From: Branchiostoma floridae | Taxonomy: Eukaryota; Chordata; Leptocardii; Amphioxiformes; Branchiostomatidae | Direction of reading: 5' to 3' | Length of the DNA stretch: 64,000 nucleotides | Assembly: GCF_000003815.2 (NCBI RefSeq) | Contig: NC_049990.1 | Span: 4,403,803-4,467,802, forward strand | Shown: positions 1-17,368 of the stretch, one piece after another | Numbering within the stretch: the first letter of the stretch is position 1 | Layout: every line of letters begins with the position of its first letter | Notes under the pieces: model-generated | What the model was told of the DNA's origin: nothing | The model's input: only the letters and a program-made list of their open reading frames with translations | Databases searched by the model: none | Made by a program: the position numbers and the translations under genes

Positions 1-273
1 AGCTCTAAAGGGTAGTCATGTGACTGGGTGTCAAAGGTTACAGGGGTCACGAAACAAAGGTGTTGTAGAACTTAGAAGGAGGGGAGTATAGCATGTCACA
101 TTTTACCTTTAAGTTTTCTGAAGGAATGTGGCTTTTCCATTCTCAGTCATAGCTTCATGCAAAGTACATGCCTTGGTAGGTGTACATGTAGTAGTAAAAA
201 TTACCTTTTATTTCCTGACCAGTGTTGTACTTGTTGACTCAGTTAACATGTTCTTGCTCCATCCCATTGACAG

Positions 274-3200
274 CTGCCCAACGGAAGGCATACGATATGT
301 GGGGTTTGGCTGCCAAATGCAGAGGAGTTACAAGGTAAGACATCATCTTGCTGTGAAATTCTACCTACACCACTAGAACCATGACTTGTAGTGGTAGTCC
401 ACTGTGTTCTGTTGCTACATGGGGTCTGGACACCCTGCAGCTGCAATCTGTCTTTCTTCAGATCTGTCCACTTTATTCTGTTCATTGCAAGCTTCCTTAT
501 CTTTTGTAGTTTTCTACAGTTCCCATGACTTGTATCTGTCATTCTTGCCTCAACTAATGGATGAAAAGCACTCCAAAATCCTAACAATTAAAGCTTCTCC
601 TGCAGTCTCCTATCCTCTACCATTAAAGTTACAATATTGTCTCTTGCTGCAGGTAAAGATGACAACATGGTAGAAGCAGGACTAGGCTATGCTGCACACC
701 TCCTGATGATGATTGCCCAGTTTCTCCAGCTGCCCCTGCAGTATCCCATCATCTACAGGGGCTCCAAGTCTAAGATCAGAGACCCCATCACGGCCAAACT
801 GGCAGACAGGGACAGAGAGTAAGACTTCATCTATTTGTTCTTCAATTAAAATGACTACTCCAGCTTCCTGGAGAATCTGAATGATTAATATACAGCTTAG
901 GGGTTTGGTACAACTCTTTGAATACTCGTACCAAATTTACAGATGAATGGCATCAGCTTGAATAAGACTAAAGGGTTTGTTGAAACTTTGACTGTGTTTT
1001 TTACTTCATATTCAATTTGAAGAATTAAGTAAAGTGTCTTTTTGTATCTCAGAAGTCAGATGTTTTACATATTAGAAATCAGATACAGAATAATTATTGA
1101 TAGTAAATCTTCCATTCTTGTAGGTTCCCCTTGTATTCCAAGGGAAAAGAAAGATTCCAGTTCAGCTATGCCGTGTTTCTTCTCAACAAGAACATTGCCC
1201 AGGTCAGTTGTTAGACTTCAGACTTCTCTAATTTCAGTTGCCTCATTCAATGAACAGTGTGTTGTTTTGATATCTGTGTTCATACTCATACATCATAGAC
1301 ATGATATTTAGTCTCTCCAAGTTCAAAGCAAACAGTATTTCTATATAACAATATAACAATCCTATATTCCACCACCACCACAGCTGTGGTACTATTGAAG
1401 TCTAGATGAACTACATGTAAGATTTAAACTTATTCCAAATTAAAAGTAAATGCAATCATTGTTTTCAAACAATGTAGTTTACACTATAGTTTTTCCACCA
1501 CCACAGTTGAGGTACTATTGCAGCCTACAGACATTCCAAAGTCAAAGTTCACACCAAGTTTTTCTATAGTTTACAGTTGGGTATATTGCAGCTTGTTAGA
1601 AAGCTATGGGACTAATGATTATGATGATGATACAAATGTATTCCCTCCCCCCAGCTGAGGTACTACTGTGGCCTGGGCACCAGTGACCTGAGGCTGACCC
1701 TGCCCAACCTGAAGAGTCTGCTGGAACAGAGGCTGGGGGTCAGGTTGTGAGTAGCCATGTTCTTCTCCTTGTAATTAGACTTAATAGTGTTTTTTTTTTA
1801 ATGTAGTTAAGGCCCTCTGCCAAGCAACCAACTGTCATACCCAAAAGCAACCACTTTTTCAGACCCAAAGGAGCAGTCACCCTCCACGCAACATTTTCAA
1901 TGAGGATTTCTGCTGGCACAGTTACCCTGAGTTTCTTTTGTTTGGGTTTATTATGTCTTGGTAACTTTGAAAAGTCACCCAAAAAATAAAAATGCCCCAA
2001 AACCTCCTGTTTATCTCTTGTCTAGTTTCCTATGGTCTTCTCCATCTAACCAGGATTACCATAACATCAATTAATCATCTGACTAACCAACAAACTTGTT
2101 GGGAGCAACCACCTGTCATCAGCAACCATTTTTGCTCAATCTTTTGAGTGGTTGCTTAGGACAGGTTTGACTGTATCATGATGGTTTTTCTTTGAGAAGT
2201 GCAACTTGTATTTTTCCTGTTACAGCGAGGCGACACCCCCAGGTGCGGTACCACAGAGACCCCTTCCTGCACCCCCGCCCCAGCCAGTGGCACAGCCCAC
2301 CACCCAACAGAACTCTGTACCCATTCCTGTCTCCAACAAGGACGCTACAGACGGGCCCACGTCTCTGCCAAACGTACCCAACACCAACGTAAACCCCAAA
2401 CCCTACCCTGTACAAGTGCAATCAGGACTCGGAAATCCAGGCGTTATCGTCAACACCAGCGTCACCAACGGAAGTTTTCCAGAAAAAGTCCAACAACCGA
2501 TTCCCACACATGCCAACTTTCCTGCCACATCAAACGGTGCTCTGCCAAAGGAAAAGCATGAACAATCCGTAGCAGAAGTTCCAAATGTTCCTACGTCGAT
2601 TAGAACACAAATGATTCCACAGACTGTTGCACAGACAAGTCAGGAAACGATACATGCGGATACGGGTAGAAGTGACGCAACAGTCTTGCCGCAAACTGCA
2701 ATGCAAAATGTCCAGGTGTTGACTTCGCAGTTACCCGTAGAGACAGACTCTAAGAAGGAAGATACGGGCAACTCAAGTCCAGGTGTACATAGAGACCTTC
2801 TTAATCTCCAAGGTCGCGGTTCCAGAAAGTCGAGCGTAGGGGACTCGGACGGAAACAATTCTCACGATAACGACTCAGACGTTAACCAGGACTATGTCGA
2901 GCAGTTTAAGCGTATCTCTCTCACCGAGGACGTTATAGACGCCATGCAAAGTCAAGAAGCCACAGAGGATAACGTGAATGTTGACAAACTGCAGCAAAAT
3001 TCCGACAGCGGGGTGTCGCTTACGACAACCAAACCATCGTCTAGCCTGAGCTCAAATCCTATCAGCTCAGATGAAGTGCGTATAACAGTCGACATTAAGC
3101 CAACTGCGAACGTTCCTAACTCCAATCCTACTGGGCACCAGTCTGGTCCTGGGCCAGAGCAACTAGGGGAGGCAGTTGAGGTTCCATTAAGTATAGAAGA

Positions 3201-3321
3201 TGCAATAAGGAACGCTCAGATAGGGGGACTTTCCGACGACATCACCTCAAGAGCTGCCGCCCTCTCGGCTCAGCCCAAAAGCTTTAAGAAAGTCAGTTCC
3301 TCCATGACTGGAAAGACATAG
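274..3321 (+). CDS. UVRAG: UVRAG (UV radiation resistance-associated / Vps38 homologue), 3' five exons
   Basis: UVRAG is the Vps38-type subunit of the class III PI3-kinase complex II (with VPS34, VPS15 and Beclin 1), acting in endosome maturation and autophagosome fusion. Exons read at 274-334, 653-818, 1124-1202, 1655-1746 and 2226-3321. Every junction has AG/GT borders and compatible phases, giving 497 residues to the stop; the 5' exons lie before the window. The reading passes through [70 protein letters not shown] and [20 protein letters not shown] in short conserved blocks, which match the vertebrate UVRAG C-terminal fold ([34 protein letters not shown] as known for the family). The last exon codes for a 364-residue low-complexity tail rich in Pro, Ser, Asn and Asp, with an acidic Ser patch near residues 210-225 of that exon ([12 protein letters not shown]), as in vertebrates where the tail is disordered. 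The start of the tail exon is fixed by the acceptor at 2225. Bases 1-273 are intron. Confidence 0.93.
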
Positions 3322-5180
3322 CAAATCCAGACATTGTAGAAAAACTCTTTGAATCCAGTGCTTCCTTGTGTGTATATTTCATTGTATACTAGATATCCCA
3401 TTCGCAATGCTTGCTTATGGTTGCACCAATAGTTTTGTTTCCCTGGTCTGCAATGTCTTCAAGTACAAATCAACAAGAGGTCTTGATTAAAGTAGAGGGC
3501 TAGGAGGGCAACTTATAAAATATTTGACTCTTCACTGCCCCAAACTGTGTGCACCTAAGATGCTGTTTTTGTTAAGCTTCCTTCTGGCCAGTTCAGCATA
3601 ATTTTCTTTTTTGAATCCATAAACCAACAAATGCGATCCATGCAGCACTAGTGGTTTAATCTGAAGGATATTTCCTGATCTTCTTTCCCAGTAGAAAGGT
3701 TTTATTTAAATGAACTTTGCCAAAATTTCACTTTTTTGTCTACTTCACGAAGTCTACTTGTAATGAGAAAAGATGGTATTGTGTTCAAGAGCCCTCTTCA
3801 TGTTGTGTATTGTATATTTGATTGAAATTGATACACAATGCACTGATAATTCTTTAGAAAATGTAGCAGCAATATGATTTCTGCATTGCACTGTGTCTTC
3901 TGAATGCGGTATAACCAGCTGACCACAAATCAGCATAACACACCACATTTGCAAGCATGCAGCAGCAGCTGGCCAGATCTTATCATAAGACTTGTGGCAT
4001 TTTACACGTAACATCATATCTTATTCAATCTGCCTTTCCAAGCTTTCTAGTCTTGGGTCGTCCCTCAGTCTGTAAATAGTTGAATTGTAGTATGATGGGG
4101 CGTCACTTCCAGATACCGAATAGCTCAGAACCACATTTACAAGTGTTACAGCTGTTCTGATCTCTTCCTATGGAACTTACAATGTAGATTGACCAATATG
4201 TTGATATTACACAGCAAAGTCAGTTCTCAAATATTTTACCTCTATTTTCTGCTACATAATGCATATAGTACATAAGATTCATAATGCTATATTCTTTCAG
4301 CCTGACAAATTGCAAACTATCAATATTTTTTTCTGGAGGGGAAAAAGAATTGCCTGAAAACTAAACAACCTGGTTACAGATGGGTATTTGCATCCCTGAA
4401 AGTAGAAGTAAGCAAGACAATTGCAGGCTTGAATTTTTTATTGCCATATCTCTGTATTTCTTGATCATACTCCATACACATGTAACCTTCCCTTTAGTCT
4501 TACTTAGTGTGTGCTTCACTGAAGCTGTGGTAGGTTGGTGTCATCACTATGGTCAAACCATTTCACACAATGCTCAACAAATTTCATCGATAAAAAAACT
4601 TTTTGTGTTTTGTTGTCTTTTTCATTTTTGTTATACTTGTACTTTCTTCATGATATTCCCATGATAATGTCAAGGGTAACAGAAATTCAATTTAGAACAT
4701 AGCGATGTGCATACGTACCTCAGTCCAATGAGATACTACCCACTTTAGCCAGTACTCATTCAAACGAAACATACAAAAGTGTAGCAATGAAGAGAAAAAG
4801 TGTACAGAATTGCAGCCATATCATTTATTGTGATGCAAAATAAGATGTGTAGATACACCAATGAGGTGTACACTGCAGGTATGTATATTTTATAAGTAAG
4901 TATTTATATGCAAGACTTGTTGTGAACTCAGTTCTTGTGGATCAACCGAAAAAAGTGACTTGTGCAAAGTACAGAAATGTGTTAAAATGTGTACAAAGTT
5001 TGCAAAATATAATGTGAGTTCTAAGTTAAGGATGATGCTATGATGTGAAAGATTCTGTTTCAATCTATAATTTTATGGTGCACAGAAGACAACTGAGTTT
5101 ATGTATCAAAGATTGTTCTAAATATTGTAAATGATAAATCGCTTTGTTCCAGTGGAATAAACTATCAGATTGTGACAGTT
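3322..5180 (+). other. UVRAG 3'UTR / downstream sequence
   Basis: AT-rich sequence with no coding signal follows the UVRAG stop. A canonical AATAAA at 5156-5161, preceded by T- and A-rich sequence, is the best polyadenylation signal, which would give a 3'UTR of about 1.85 kb. No splice or repeat structure was recognised in between. The exact end is inferred, not seen. Confidence 0.55.
5156..5161 (+). terminator. Polyadenylation signal, likely UVRAG
   Basis: AATAAA hexamer, followed within about 20-50 bases by T/GT-rich sequence (gacagttgggttttctttt). It is the last good hexamer before the next gene region. Confidence 0.5.
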
Positions 5181-5340
5181 GGGTTTTCTTTTCATTTTTA
5201 GCCAGCTTTTCTCTTATTCTCTTTCATTTCTTTACGACTATAGCTAGTCGTCACCTAATTGTATAATAATATTGTAAAATAAGGGATCAGTAACAAGAGT
5301 GCGTATATGTATATTCAAGTCCGTATGAGATGCGTAGTGA

Positions 5341-5660
5341 CTAGGGGTGGGTACCGGTACAGAAAATTCAGGTCCAGAGGATCAGGTCAAGGTCCGTACC
5401 TTCAGTATGTGAAAACTTGCGAATAGACTGTACTCACAACAATGGTCCATTTCACTACAAAGAAATCTGTTTGGTAGAGTAATTCGACTTACACACTGGT
5501 GTTCTAAAATCTTACAAGGCAAACCTTGGTAGAAATGACTATCTACTTCGCTCCTGATATGTTTCTTCGACTGGTAAGCGTCAAAACGTGTGAATGCCTG
5601 ATCAAGTAACATCCGGTCTACTGAATTTTTCAGGTCCGGTTTCCTGATGTTTCCCTCATC
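5341..5660. repeat. Interspersed GGTACCGGTACAG repeat, copy 1
   Basis: Starts with GGGTGGGTACCGGTACAG and a run of AGGTCCAG-like words, and ends with CATCCGGTCTACTGA and CAGGTCCGG words. The same two blocks in the same order recur at 48113-48440, and partial copies lie at 25620-25675, 26350-26440 and 62203-62275. It sits just upstream of the kinase gene. It accounts for an open frame on the minus strand here, so that frame is not called as a gene. Confidence 0.55.
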
Positions 5661-5938
5661 TAGTTTACTGGAAAACAGAAACTCTCCATTGTTTTCTTCC
5701 GTCACAAAAACTCTTGGCAACCGCGTTCGACTTGTTCTAGAACGCCCGCCGTTCCTTATGATTTCACAATGTTCGGACCATTCTCGCTGCTCTTTCTGCA
5801 CTGGAACAATGGGGGACCCAACGTAAGCCAGTGCATTTCAGTCCCCGAGCGCTAAGATTTTTGACTTAAAGACCGAGTAGAATTAGAATCCCCCTTGAAC
5901 ACTTAACTTAAGACAAGGAAGAAACAGTTGCTAAGACA

Positions 5939-12380
<6,442 letters not shown>

Positions 12381-12600
12381 AAAGTAGACCGAGTTTTAAC
12401 TGTTATCAGTACAATTAACTTTTGTGCAGTATAGTCATTTTCAAAACCGAAAATATACAGATTTTTGTGCCTCAAACTAAACCAAACCATTGTTATTTTT
12501 AAAAGTTTCTTGGGGACATACTTGAAGAAAGGTGTACTCTTTTCCCTTACTTTCAGACAAGCCTCCCTTTACCATACGTTCCCGGTGTAATAATGAATGG

Positions 12601-12606
12601 AATAAA
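12601..12606 (+). terminator. Polyadenylation signal, likely TSSK
   Basis: AATAAA followed by an A run, about 220 bases after the proposed kinase stop at 12380. Confidence 0.5.
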
Positions 12607-14688
12607 AAAAAAACATGCTTTGAGCTAAGACTCGATATCTTATTGAATGTTACATAAGGTCACACTGACTCGATTTTATGAATTTTACGTCCACTCGACA
12701 CTCCAATATTAATGCGACCATACGCAAATAAAAACGCCATGAGATGAAAATACATGTGTGCCTAACTCCTTTGAAGAAAGGGATCGGGAATGTTGTAGAA
12801 AGAAGTAAACACACACTGTATGGTACAATATTGTAGGGCTGGTGACTCACCGTGAGGTGTATGCGGTGCCATAAGGCATTATCGGTTCCTATAAACGAGT
12901 AAACCATTGAGTGAGCGAAGCGAACCAGGTGGTTAATGAGGTGGGTATAGCAGCCGACCATGTCTTGTGATACTGTATACAAGTATGGAAAGCGGCCCAT
13001 TGTCATACAGCCAAACTATAGTATGACAAACTGACAAATGAGTGAGACAACTCTTGTTTTAGGATCAAAATCTAAATCTTTTAATGTTACACACAGCATT
13101 TGTCAAATCACAGGTTGAGTGAAACGTACAGGCTCACTTCGAGCATATCAATATCTCTTCAAGGAAAGTGATAAAAAATAGAATACAATCAAAATCTCCT
13201 GAATAAATTCTCTAAATGAGCGCATTATTGAACCCACCCCCCTCTACACATGGTTCAGCCCTCAGAAAAAAGTGGTCAAATCACGTTTTTTATAGCACGA
13301 TTGAGCCTCTCATTGATTAACGTCATCTGGCAATATGATGATATCATAGAATCAGGCTGTGCGAACCAACCAAAAGCCTCTATTGCCATTGATTATACAG
13401 ACATCTTATACATGCACAGTGAAGAAGAAAGCTGTGCACTCATTTCTGCATATTATACTTAAACTGTAGGTAACACTTGAACACATATATTACTTTCAAA
13501 TCTATAGTATACACAACCAACAATGCTAAGTTACCAATTATTTACTTACAAGAAAAGAAAAGTATTTGTCATTTTGAAGTCGCCTGTTTAATCCCATCTT
13601 ATGATTTGTCGTCTGAATCTGACTTGGTCAACCAGTACACCCCTTGGTGTATACCCCAGCTTGATTATTGTTGCTGTATTGTTGCTATCCATCGTACCAA
13701 ACATATATTCCTTACGTAGACTTGAAACCGTGCATTAGATCCTCAAGCTGCGGTTCTGAGCAGTCACCAGTACCTCATCAAATTGCAAACTGCACACAAT
13801 AAGCTATTTTGCTCGTATGTCATGACATTGCTGTGTCTTTCTAAGAAGAAACATTGTTAACACAGCAGCTGATCGATCATGAAAGCTAAGTGATGTATGT
13901 ATACATGAACAAGTCTCTGCTGCACTTTGCAGTAACTTTACATTCCCATCTCCGATAATGTTCAAGCACACTGTGGAGTAGCACATTCTTCCTCTTCTTC
14001 TGGCGACGTTTATGTAATGAAGGAGTGATGGCTCTTACATCAACAGAGTTTTGGGTCCAGTACCGGTGAGCACGGTCATCTTCATTTGGTTGGATATTCA
14101 TCATCTGCTACCCCTTTATCTCGAAGAAATTCCTTTTCATGTCTTAGTCTGTTATCTACGTCAGCTATCACTCCATGGACCACGTAAGCACCGGTAACCC
14201 ACTTTCACATTTTCAGATTTTGCTAGGTAACTTGTGGCAGTTGTGTTTACCACAAAGCTGCTGTTGGGTCATGGTCTTTTGAATGCACTGGCACTTCCTG
14301 CTAACGTGTCAGGTTCCCGTTATAGTGGATAGCGGAAGCAGATTCAGGTCTCCCATTCAGCTTTAGTGTTTTTTTCTATCAAATACTTTGGGGAGCAATG
14401 GTCACTGGGTATTAGATAAACACAATGACTGAAGTACACTGCAAAGCTATAACGTTACAGTAATACAACGTCAGTGGCAGAATCATGGCTCATAGCTCCA
14501 GTGTTAGACCAAATGGCGTTTATACCGGTTGACCAATTCAGAATCAGGCAACGAAATTTTCCTTTTTTTTTTTACTTAAACATATTTTTGTCATGTATCT
14601 TATTCAAATGCTTGTATGTACAATGTAAAGATACAATGTCATCGAAACTTGTTCTCAGGGTTGGCAATGTTATGTGCATGTGTGTGTG

Positions 14689-14720
<32 letters not shown>

Positions 14721-16438
14721 TGTGTGTATTTGTGTATGTGTAACCCAATAACCCAGAATGTAGAGTTAGCTTTTAGACTACATAGACTTTTAAGTGGTAA
14801 ATTTGAAATTGAACTCAATTCACCTTCCTGCTAAGTTAGTCTTTTGGGCACAAAATGTGACAGTGATTTGGCATTGACAGAAAGCTTCAAGTTACTGTGG
14901 TGAGTCTTTAATTTTAAAGAAGCTCAACCCTTGATTTGAAAACTATGTCTGACCCAGCCCTAACTCAACTTTTAATCAGGGGTTCACCCTCTTCATCAAA
15001 GGAAACAAATACCAATATTATGCAACTTACACAGTCATACATACTCCAGACCAAACGTTTCCAAATTGATTGAACATATTCCTTAAAAATCTTGTATGTA
15101 TATATATATACACTTGTTGGATCCGTCACCCCACTGCTGTACTTTATTTTATTTGATCTCACATGGTTTTGTCCTTTGTTTATTTTATTTTATTTTATTT
15201 TCAAATGTCCTAGTGGTAATGTTAATATTAGCTCGGCTAGAGTGCATTCACCACTATGTCATGTCTGATATGTAAATCAATAAAATAAGGGGAAAAAAGA
15301 AGAGTTCAAAGATGTCACGCTTCCGTGGAGTATCATATATTCCTAGCTTGTCGTTTGTTTTTGTTACGTTTCTTCTTCTTCTTTTTCATAAAAATAAGGT
15401 CAATGACCTGTACAAAACGACCGTTACCATGGTTACTGGCCGTCACCATGGGTATTTGTCAGCACCAAATGTGTCATTTGATCACTTTCTGTCACTCTAC
15501 GAAGAAATTGTCCATGACTAGCATATTGATAATATATAATGGCAAAGACATAGACCAAATGCCCATAGGCTGCGATGTTTTGCAAATAAATCATTCTCAT
15601 TCTGAAAAATAATACTTCAATTGAATTAGTAGTCTCCTCCTGGACTGTCTGTCATTTCTGATAAACAACTATAAACATAGTTCTGTAAACCTAAACTCTA
15701 CCTAGAGTCTGACTTTAACAGTGAAATCACCTTCGCACTCTCTTCCTGTCACTCAATTGTCTTCAAATATGTACGAACACACATCACCACAAACATCCAG
15801 ACACACCGAAAGCAAGACTTCGTACTTAAAGGCAATTGTGCTACAATTGTACGAGTTTATGCCTTTCCAAAAAAAACATTTCCAAAACTTTGCAAGCAAG
15901 TTCATAATTCATGTCTAATAGTATCAACTCAAACACGTCACACACTTCCATCTTTTAGACTTTGTCTTATTAATTGTGCAAGTGAGATCCTCCTCTTCAT
16001 AACTTTCATGATCTCCTCTACCCAAAATTCGTTTTTCGTAAGTATGATGACACAGTCGTTTTGCAGAAGTTTGTCATAGTAATCCTCGTTAGTTATGCAA
16101 TGCCACCATGTTTTGCAAAGTCTACGTTTGCCAATGTTCACTCTTGTCTGAATTTCTCACGTCGGGAGTATAAAAATCGACCTGCTGTTTGTGGACAAAA
16201 TGCATCTTTCTGCATCTGCAACAAAGTTTTCATGTCAGAAAACGACACTGCATGATTATCTAATATATATTGCACCCTGACATATTATTGCATGTATACT
16301 GCGATATTGGTCTGTAGTTTCTATTCATGAAAAGGTTTTGACTTGGATGTGACCTCTGGCTGTGGAAACAATCAGGACCTTCCTGACTGCCAGTCTAATA
16401 TCCATTGCCGTCGGCAATCTACAGCCCTACGAAAAGGG
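12607..16438. other. Intergenic stretch, no gene recognised
   Basis: The open frames here are short and lack codon bias or homology I recognise; the longest, 118 codons on the minus strand at 12650-13006, has no domain signal. It contains a TG microsatellite (14674-14740), a TA run near 15100 and a (TTTTA)n run near 15180-15200. It ends at the first scaffold gap. Confidence 0.5.
14674..14740. repeat. (TG)n/(TGCG)n microsatellite
   Basis: Uninterrupted TG repeats pass into TGCG repeats and back. Simple sequence. Confidence 0.9.
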
Positions 16439-16538
16439 NNNNNNNNNNNNNNNNNNNNNNNNNNNNNNNNNNNNNNNNNNNNNNNNNNNNNNNNNNNNNN
16501 NNNNNNNNNNNNNNNNNNNNNNNNNNNNNNNNNNNNNN
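16439..16538. other. Scaffold gap (100 N)
   Basis: Exactly 100 N, a default gap size, so the real distance is unknown. It adjoins degraded units of the receptor's tail repeat. Confidence 0.99.
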
Positions 16539-16771
16539 GCCCTTGGCCCATAAGGTTTAAGCAGGTTGGGTTAGGGGAAAAACCCCCCAGGGTGGTTGGT
16601 TTAGGGGTTCCCTCGTTCTGGGGGCATCTTCCCAAGCCCAGTTAGTGTTTAGTCAATGTGGGGCCGGGGGGAGGGTCTCCCCCCCGTTGTTTGTTTAGGG
16701 GTTCCCTTCCCGGGCAGAGATTTCCCCAGGGCCAGTAGGTGTTTAGGCAGTTTTGAGAAGGGGGTTAGGTG
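16539..16771 (-). repeat. Frame-broken further units of the receptor tail repeat next to the gap
   Basis: On the minus strand this still shows the 84-base unit (CCTAAACACCTACTGGCCCTGG, AAGGGAACCCC, ACATTGACTAAACACTAACTGGGC), but with extra G/C bases in homopolymers and several frame changes. The receptor stop at 16772 arises from a one-base shift inside a unit. The sequence is either a decayed 3' end of the array or poor sequence at a contig edge. Confidence 0.6.
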
Positions 16772-17368
16772 CTAAGTAAGCGTGGGTAGGGGGAGGGACG
16801 CACGCCTCGGTGTGTTATTATGGGTTCCCTCGCCTGGCATCACCCATGGCCAGTAGGTGTTAGGCAGTGTGGCGAGTGGGAGGGACGAACGCCGTGGAGT
16901 GGTATGGGTTCCCTGCACGGGTATCTCCCATGGCCAGTAGGTGTTAGGCAGTGTGGGTAGGGGGAGGGACGCACGTCGTGGGGTGCTACGGGTACCCTGC
17001 GCTGTGGTCTCACATGGCCAGTAGGTGTTGGACAGTGTGGGGACGGGGAGGGACGCATGCCGTGGTGTGTTACGGGTTCCCTGCTCTGTAATCTCCCATG
17101 GCCAGTAGGTGTTAGGCAGTGTGGGTAGGGGGAGGGACGCACGCCGTGGTGTGTTACGGGTTCCCTTCCCAGGGATCGCCCATGGCCAGTAGGTGTTAGG
17201 CAGTGTGGGTAGGGGGAGGGACGCACGCCGTGGTGTGTTACGGGTTCCCTTCCCAGGGATCGCCCATGGCCAGTAGGTGTTAGGCAGTGTGGGTAGGGGG
17301 AGGGAAGCACGCCGTGGTGTGTTACGGGGTCCCAACCCTGGGGTCTCCCATTGCCAGTAGGAGTTAGA
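16772..17368 (-). repeat. Coding minisatellite, 84-base unit x7 (TYWPW / RRASL)
   Basis: Tyr 854, 882, 910, 938, 966, 994 and 1022 are spaced exactly 28 residues apart. Ser follows RRA at 872, 900, 928, 984 and 1041, with RHAS (956) and RRSS (1012) variants. Two units are nearly identical in DNA (17105-17280), which points to recent array growth or gene conversion. Confidence 0.9.

Noticed and set aside
633-660. Reading UVRAG exon 274-334 in the frame [16 protein letters not shown]
   Set aside because: Phase does not join the next exon; the frame ending LPNAEELQ joins exactly and fits the family.
2206-2225. Starting the UVRAG tail as a separate protein at an ATG at 2206
   Set aside because: An acceptor at 2225 in phase with the preceding exon makes it an internal part of UVRAG.
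5382-5801. 139-codon minus-strand open frame upstream of TSSK
   Set aside because: Overlaps the dispersed GGTACCGGTACAG repeat for much of its length, has no recognised domain, and its composition does not look coding.
12650-13006. 118-codon minus-strand frame
   Set aside because: No domain, no splice support and composition like intergenic DNA.
16343-16645. Open frames crossing the N gap
   Set aside because: They run through 100 N and have no meaning.
16840-17310. 156-codon minus-strand frame with HCLTPTGHG repeats
   Set aside because: Alternate-frame reading of the 84-base receptor repeat; a period divisible by three keeps all frames open.
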